Origin: JBBDIM01 sp040880405
GTDB lineage: Bacteria; Planctomycetota; Planctomycetia; Pirellulales; Pirellulaceae
Assembly: GCA_040880405.1 (NCBI GenBank)
Contig: JBBDIM010000079.1
Coordinates: 1-64,000 of the forward strand
DNA length: 64,000 bases
Direction: 5' to 3'
Shown: piece after piece, positions 61,538 to 64,000 of the stretch
Numbering within the stretch: the first letter of the stretch is position 1
How the letters are laid out: each line of letters begins with the position of its first letter
Translations under genes and position numbers: made by a program
Notes under the pieces: generated by a model
Databases searched by the model: none
Told to the model about the DNA's origin: nothing
The model's input: only the letters and a program-made list of their open reading frames with translations

Positions 61538-62767
61538 ATGGCGAATCGATTTGCGTACCCCTTTTGCGTCGTGGTGCTGTTGGCGGTGACATTCTCGGAG
61601 GGAAAGGTTCTTTCCGCCAAGGACAGGCCTCCCGCTGATGGTAAAGATCTCCCGGCAAAACTCGACCAAATTCGAGCAGAGCATGGCTTGCCCGCCTTAT
61701 GGGCCGGAAAATTCTATACCGATGGCCGGTCGGAACAGGCGGTCAGTGGCGTGCGGAAGTGGAAACATGAGGCGGCGGCCGAGGTGGAGGACGTAATTCA
61801 CCTGGGATCGTGTACCAAAGCGATGACCGCGGTGATGGTCGCCCAACTCTGCTCCGAGGGGAAACTATCATTTGAGACCCCACTGACCGAAATCTTTCCG
61901 GAGGTCCAGGGGCTGGCCGAATCGGAATGGGGAGAAGTCACGGTTCGCCAGTTGCTCGAACACCAAAGTGGCGTGCCGGCCAATGCGATTTGGTGGACCC
62001 TGCACAAAGAAAATCCTGATGACCCAATGGCTGCCCGGGCCGCGATGCTGCGTTGGCTGCTAAAATACGACCGGCCAAAAAAGCGAAAATTTCTCTACTC
62101 CAACGTCGGTTATGCCCTGTTGGGACATATTGTGGAGACGATCGAGGGAGAGCCATGGGAGTCGCTGATCGAAACGAAGATCTTTCAGCCGCTCGGTATC
62201 ACTAGCGGAGGGCATGGGCCGGTCGGCGAACCGGCCAAAAATAACTCGCAGCAGACCGACAACCCGGGCTTCGCTTGGGGGCATATTCCCGAGACCGGGA
62301 TTACCGAATTAGTGGATGGCCTACAAGGTAAAACGACCGAGCCCAGCTTCAAACCGCTGAATACCGACAACGCCCCGCCTCTTGGCCCAGCGGGCCGGGT
62401 GCATATGACCATGGCCGACTGGTCGAAGTTTGTGTTGCTGTTCGCCGGGGGGCAAGTGGGCAACCCCGCTGGACCTGAAAAACTGGGTATCAAGCCGGAG
62501 ATTTGGGCGAGCTTGCTGGAATCGAAAAGCGAAGGCAATTACGCAGGCGGCTGGCTGCTGCTGGAGCGGGACTGGGCCGCTGGCCGGGTCCTGCACCACA
62601 ACGGAAGCAATACCACCTGGTACTGCGTCGCCTTCGTGCCGGTCGGCAAAGACTACTGCCTGTTGGCGGCCACCAACAGCGCCGGGCCGAAGGCAGGCAA
62701 GGCCTGCGATCAGGCGGTCCAGGCGGCAATGAAAAATACGAGAAAAAGAGGAGGAAACCAAGAGTGA
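61538..62767 (+). CDS. Secreted serine hydrolase, class C beta-lactamase/PBP fold
   Basis: The 409-residue protein has a signal peptide (FCVVVLLAVTFSEG). It carries the three motifs of the class C beta-lactamase-like fold: SxxK (Ser91-Cys-Thr-Lys94 in LGSCTKAMT), YxN (Tyr187-Ser-Asn189), and HNGSNTTW as the third-strand motif. The family includes D-aminopeptidases, esterases and carboxypeptidases, and antibiotic hydrolysis is not implied. It overlaps the following gene by GTGA. It is divergent from the sulfatase gene. Confidence 0.88.
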   Translation: MANRFAYPFCVVVLLAVTFSEGKVLSAKDRPPADGKDLPAKLDQIRAEHGLPALWAGKFYTDGRSEQAVSGVRKWKHEAAAEVEDVIHLGSCTKAMTAVMVAQLCSEGKLSFETPLTEIFPEVQGLAESEWGEVTVRQLLEHQSGVPANAIWWTLHKENPDDPMAARAAMLRWLLKYDRPKKRKFLYSNVGYALLGHIVETIEGEPWESLIETKIFQPLGITSGGHGPVGEPAKNNSQQTDNPGFAWGHIPETGITELVDGLQGKTTEPSFKPLNTDNAPPLGPAGRVHMTMADWSKFVLLFAGGQVGNPAGPEKLGIKPEIWASLLESKSEGNYAGGWLLLERDWAAGRVLHHNGSNTTWYCVAFVPVGKDYCLLAATNSAGPKAGKACDQAVQAAMKNTRKRGGNQE

Positions 62768-63354
62768 CCGTAGAATACTCCAATCGCAAGGATGAGCGGT
62801 ACACACTCTACGAGGGTCGTACCAAGACCGGAAAGCCGAAATATTTCTGCTCTCGAAAACCCTCCAAATCCGGTATCCCCGTCCTGGCGATGCCGGAGGG
62901 ATATGAGTGGCGTGAAAACCCATCTAACGGAATCGTTTCGGTTCGGAGAATCACGAAAAGCGGGATCATGCCGCCCGAAAAAGAGATACTGGAAGCGGGA
63001 ATTCGCACCCACGCGGGGCTTTCCGCGTTCGTCGTCGATATCGATGGCGAAAACCTAATCGCGTACATTTCCGATTTCAAAGACGACGGCTACATTGCGG
63101 AGCTTTCGAATAGACCACGCGAAAGCTTGGCCATGCGGACTGCCATCGATCGACTAAGCAAACTAGCAAACTACTCCCCGATGCTGCGATTCACGCTTGA
63201 AGACACCAACAAACGTCTATTCAGCGTGGAACGTTGGTGTTTTCGGGGGGCGATCGACGACTGGATTTTCGTCGATCGGCCGGCACCACTTGCCAAGCAG
63301 ATCAAAAAGTACGTCCGGCACCTGGGGCAGGAAAGTTTCTTTGAACTGATTTAA
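62764..63354 (+). CDS. Conserved-looking hypothetical protein coupled to the serine hydrolase
   Basis: The 196-residue soluble protein starts with GTG at 62764, inside the GTGA that ends the serine hydrolase gene, and has a perfect AGGAGG 9 nt upstream. This shows coupled translation. Visible parts are YEGRTKTGKPKYFCSRKPSK, VLAMPEGYEWRENPSNGIV and RRITKSGIMPPEKEI, then a mixed alpha/beta region ending in KYVRHLGQESFFELI. No signal peptide, membrane span or known catalytic motif is seen, and I do not recognise a family. An open frame starting at 62503 overlaps the hydrolase and is not coding. Confidence 0.75.
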   Translation: MTVEYSNRKDERYTLYEGRTKTGKPKYFCSRKPSKSGIPVLAMPEGYEWRENPSNGIVSVRRITKSGIMPPEKEILEAGIRTHAGLSAFVVDIDGENLIAYISDFKDDGYIAELSNRPRESLAMRTAIDRLSKLANYSPMLRFTLEDTNKRLFSVERWCFRGAIDDWIFVDRPAPLAKQIKKYVRHLGQESFFELI

Positions 63355-63395
63355 CGCCAATCTGCTCTTTGCTCCTGATAGTGTCACCGGTCTCC

Positions 63396-64000
63396 CTACC
63401 CCTCTAACTTCTCTTCCGCCGCGCTTTTCCGGTAATAGTTGGGCTGTAATTTCCAGAATTCTGTCGTCTTGCCGGCGTGGTACTGAGCCAGGGCGACCCG
63501 ACCGACCGCTTCGGCGGTGGGGGACCAGTAGGCTTCGTCCATGATTTGGACGTTTTCCGGAATTTTTTCCTCGTGATTTCGTATGGCCGGGCCGGTAACG
63601 GTCGAGCCTTCGTCGAGGCTGGCTAGGAACGGCTCCCAGTCGACAATCGCCGTGGGGGCCGCCTTGTCCCAAGTCCCGTCGTCCTGGGAAACAAATCGGG
63701 CATGGAACAACTGATTCCGCTGGGCGTCCATGATCACGTGTAGGTCGGACGGTGTTTGCGGTGCTCGGTGGGCAATTGCGCTTAAAGTGTTCACGCCCAC
63801 CACCTTGGCCCCGGTCACGTAGGCGATGGTCTTGGCGGTCATCACTCCGATCCGCAGTCCGGTAAACGACCCAGGGCCTAACGAGACGCCGACCAGTTGG
63901 ATTTCCCCCGGTTTCCAGCCAAGACGGGTTAGGAGGGAGTCGAGGGTTGGGGTTAAGTAGGCGGCGGTTGATAGCCGAGAATCGAGGAACTCGGCCCCCG
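63396..64000 (-). CDS. tsaB: tRNA threonylcarbamoyladenosine protein TsaB (5' end outside the window)
   Basis: TsaB is the ASKHA-fold partner of TsaD in making the t6A37 modification of tRNAs reading ANN codons. The window holds the last 201 codons. The diagnostic LGPGSFTGLRIGVMTAK lies at about 63825-63880, preceded by LDSLLTRLGWKPGEIQLVG. NTLSAIAH and VIMDAQRNQLFHARF follow. The usual DTST N-terminus must lie beyond 64000. The C-terminal part (about 63396-63560) is divergent. It is convergent with the orphan gene, with 41 bp between them. Confidence 0.92.
   Translation of the reverse strand, partial: GAEFLDSRLSTAAYLTPTLDSLLTRLGWKPGEIQLVGVSLGPGSFTGLRIGVMTAKTIAYVTGAKVVGVNTLSAIAHRAPQTPSDLHVIMDAQRNQLFHARFVSQDDGTWDKAAPTAIVDWEPFLASLDEGSTVTGPAIRNHEEKIPENVQIMDEAYWSPTAEAVGRVALAQYHAGKTTEFWKLQPNYYRKSAAEEKLEG

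Noticed and set aside
62503..62763. Upstream extension of the orphan gene overlapping the serine hydrolase
   Set aside because: It is out of frame with the hydrolase catalytic region, has Arg/Gly-rich shadow composition, and the GTG with AGGAGG at 62764 explains the start.

Overview
The window looks like a chromosomal segment of a planctomycete, probably Pirellulales. The evidence is gene content read by eye: a PSCyt1/DUF1549/DUF1553 protein paired with a DUF1501 protein, a DUF1559 pseudopilin-like protein, a formylglycine-type sulfatase, a giant surface-type protein with an N-terminal LEDRRMLA motif, FG-GAP and LRR secreted proteins, and moderately GC-rich coding DNA. No database search was possible, so all family names rest on recognised motifs.

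Layout. 1-266: no gene; one copy of a dispersed repeat and a bidirectional terminator. 267-5172 (minus): leuS, ppa, glgC. 5529-13500 (plus): map, a nested inverted-repeat element, an SH3 secreted protein, rsmG, the sulfate-activation genes cysD-cysNC, and an LRR lipoprotein. 13598-21866 (mostly minus): DUF2293 protein, the DUF1501 + PSCyt/DUF1553 pair, an AbrB-like/GNAT toxin-antitoxin-like pair, tRNA-Ser(TGA), an AlkC/AlkD-like protein, a Dabb protein and an FHA protein. 21994-32463 (plus): a YhcC-type radical SAM protein and the 3096-residue giant protein. 32552-33015 (minus): RNase P RNA with a good promoter. 33089-37009: a 9-mer inverted-repeat cassette, a polytopic membrane protein, a Cys-rich lipoprotein and an MgtC/DUF4010 membrane protein. 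37098-40805 (minus): an archaeal-type nucleotidyltransferase, an FG-GAP protein, a MoaD/ThiS-like protein and a DUF1559 pseudopilin. 41069-48538 (plus): a sensor kinase/NtrC-type regulator pair, an M1 aminopeptidase with HEAT repeats, an esterase and a DinB-like protein. 48568-53921 (minus): lysS with an unusual N-terminal domain, a LolCE-type permease, lolD and an MntR/DtxR regulator in a likely operon. 54174-64000: a Fur-family regulator, ftsK, truB, hemL, a sulfatase, a serine hydrolase with a coupled orphan gene, and a 5'-truncated tsaB.

Two loci stand out. First, the DUF1559 gene has an exact GG-N10-GC sigma-54 type promoter, and upstream of it lie two 17-nt TGTC-N9-GACA sites with centres 21 bp apart. 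These sites sit in the intergenic region shared with the divergent kinase/NtrC-type regulator pair. The arrangement resembles PilSR control of pilA and predicts a self-contained regulon. Second, the lysyl-tRNA synthetase carries about 180 extra N-terminal residues resembling DUF4062/TIR-like signalling or defence domains.

The housekeeping content covers translation (leuS, lysS, tRNA-Ser, rnpB, rsmG, truB, tsaB, map), sulfur assimilation (cysD, cysNC), haem synthesis (hemL), glycogen synthesis (glgC, with ppa removing pyrophosphate), chromosome segregation (ftsK) and envelope lipoprotein export (lolCD). The rest is typical planctomycete secreted or surface machinery.
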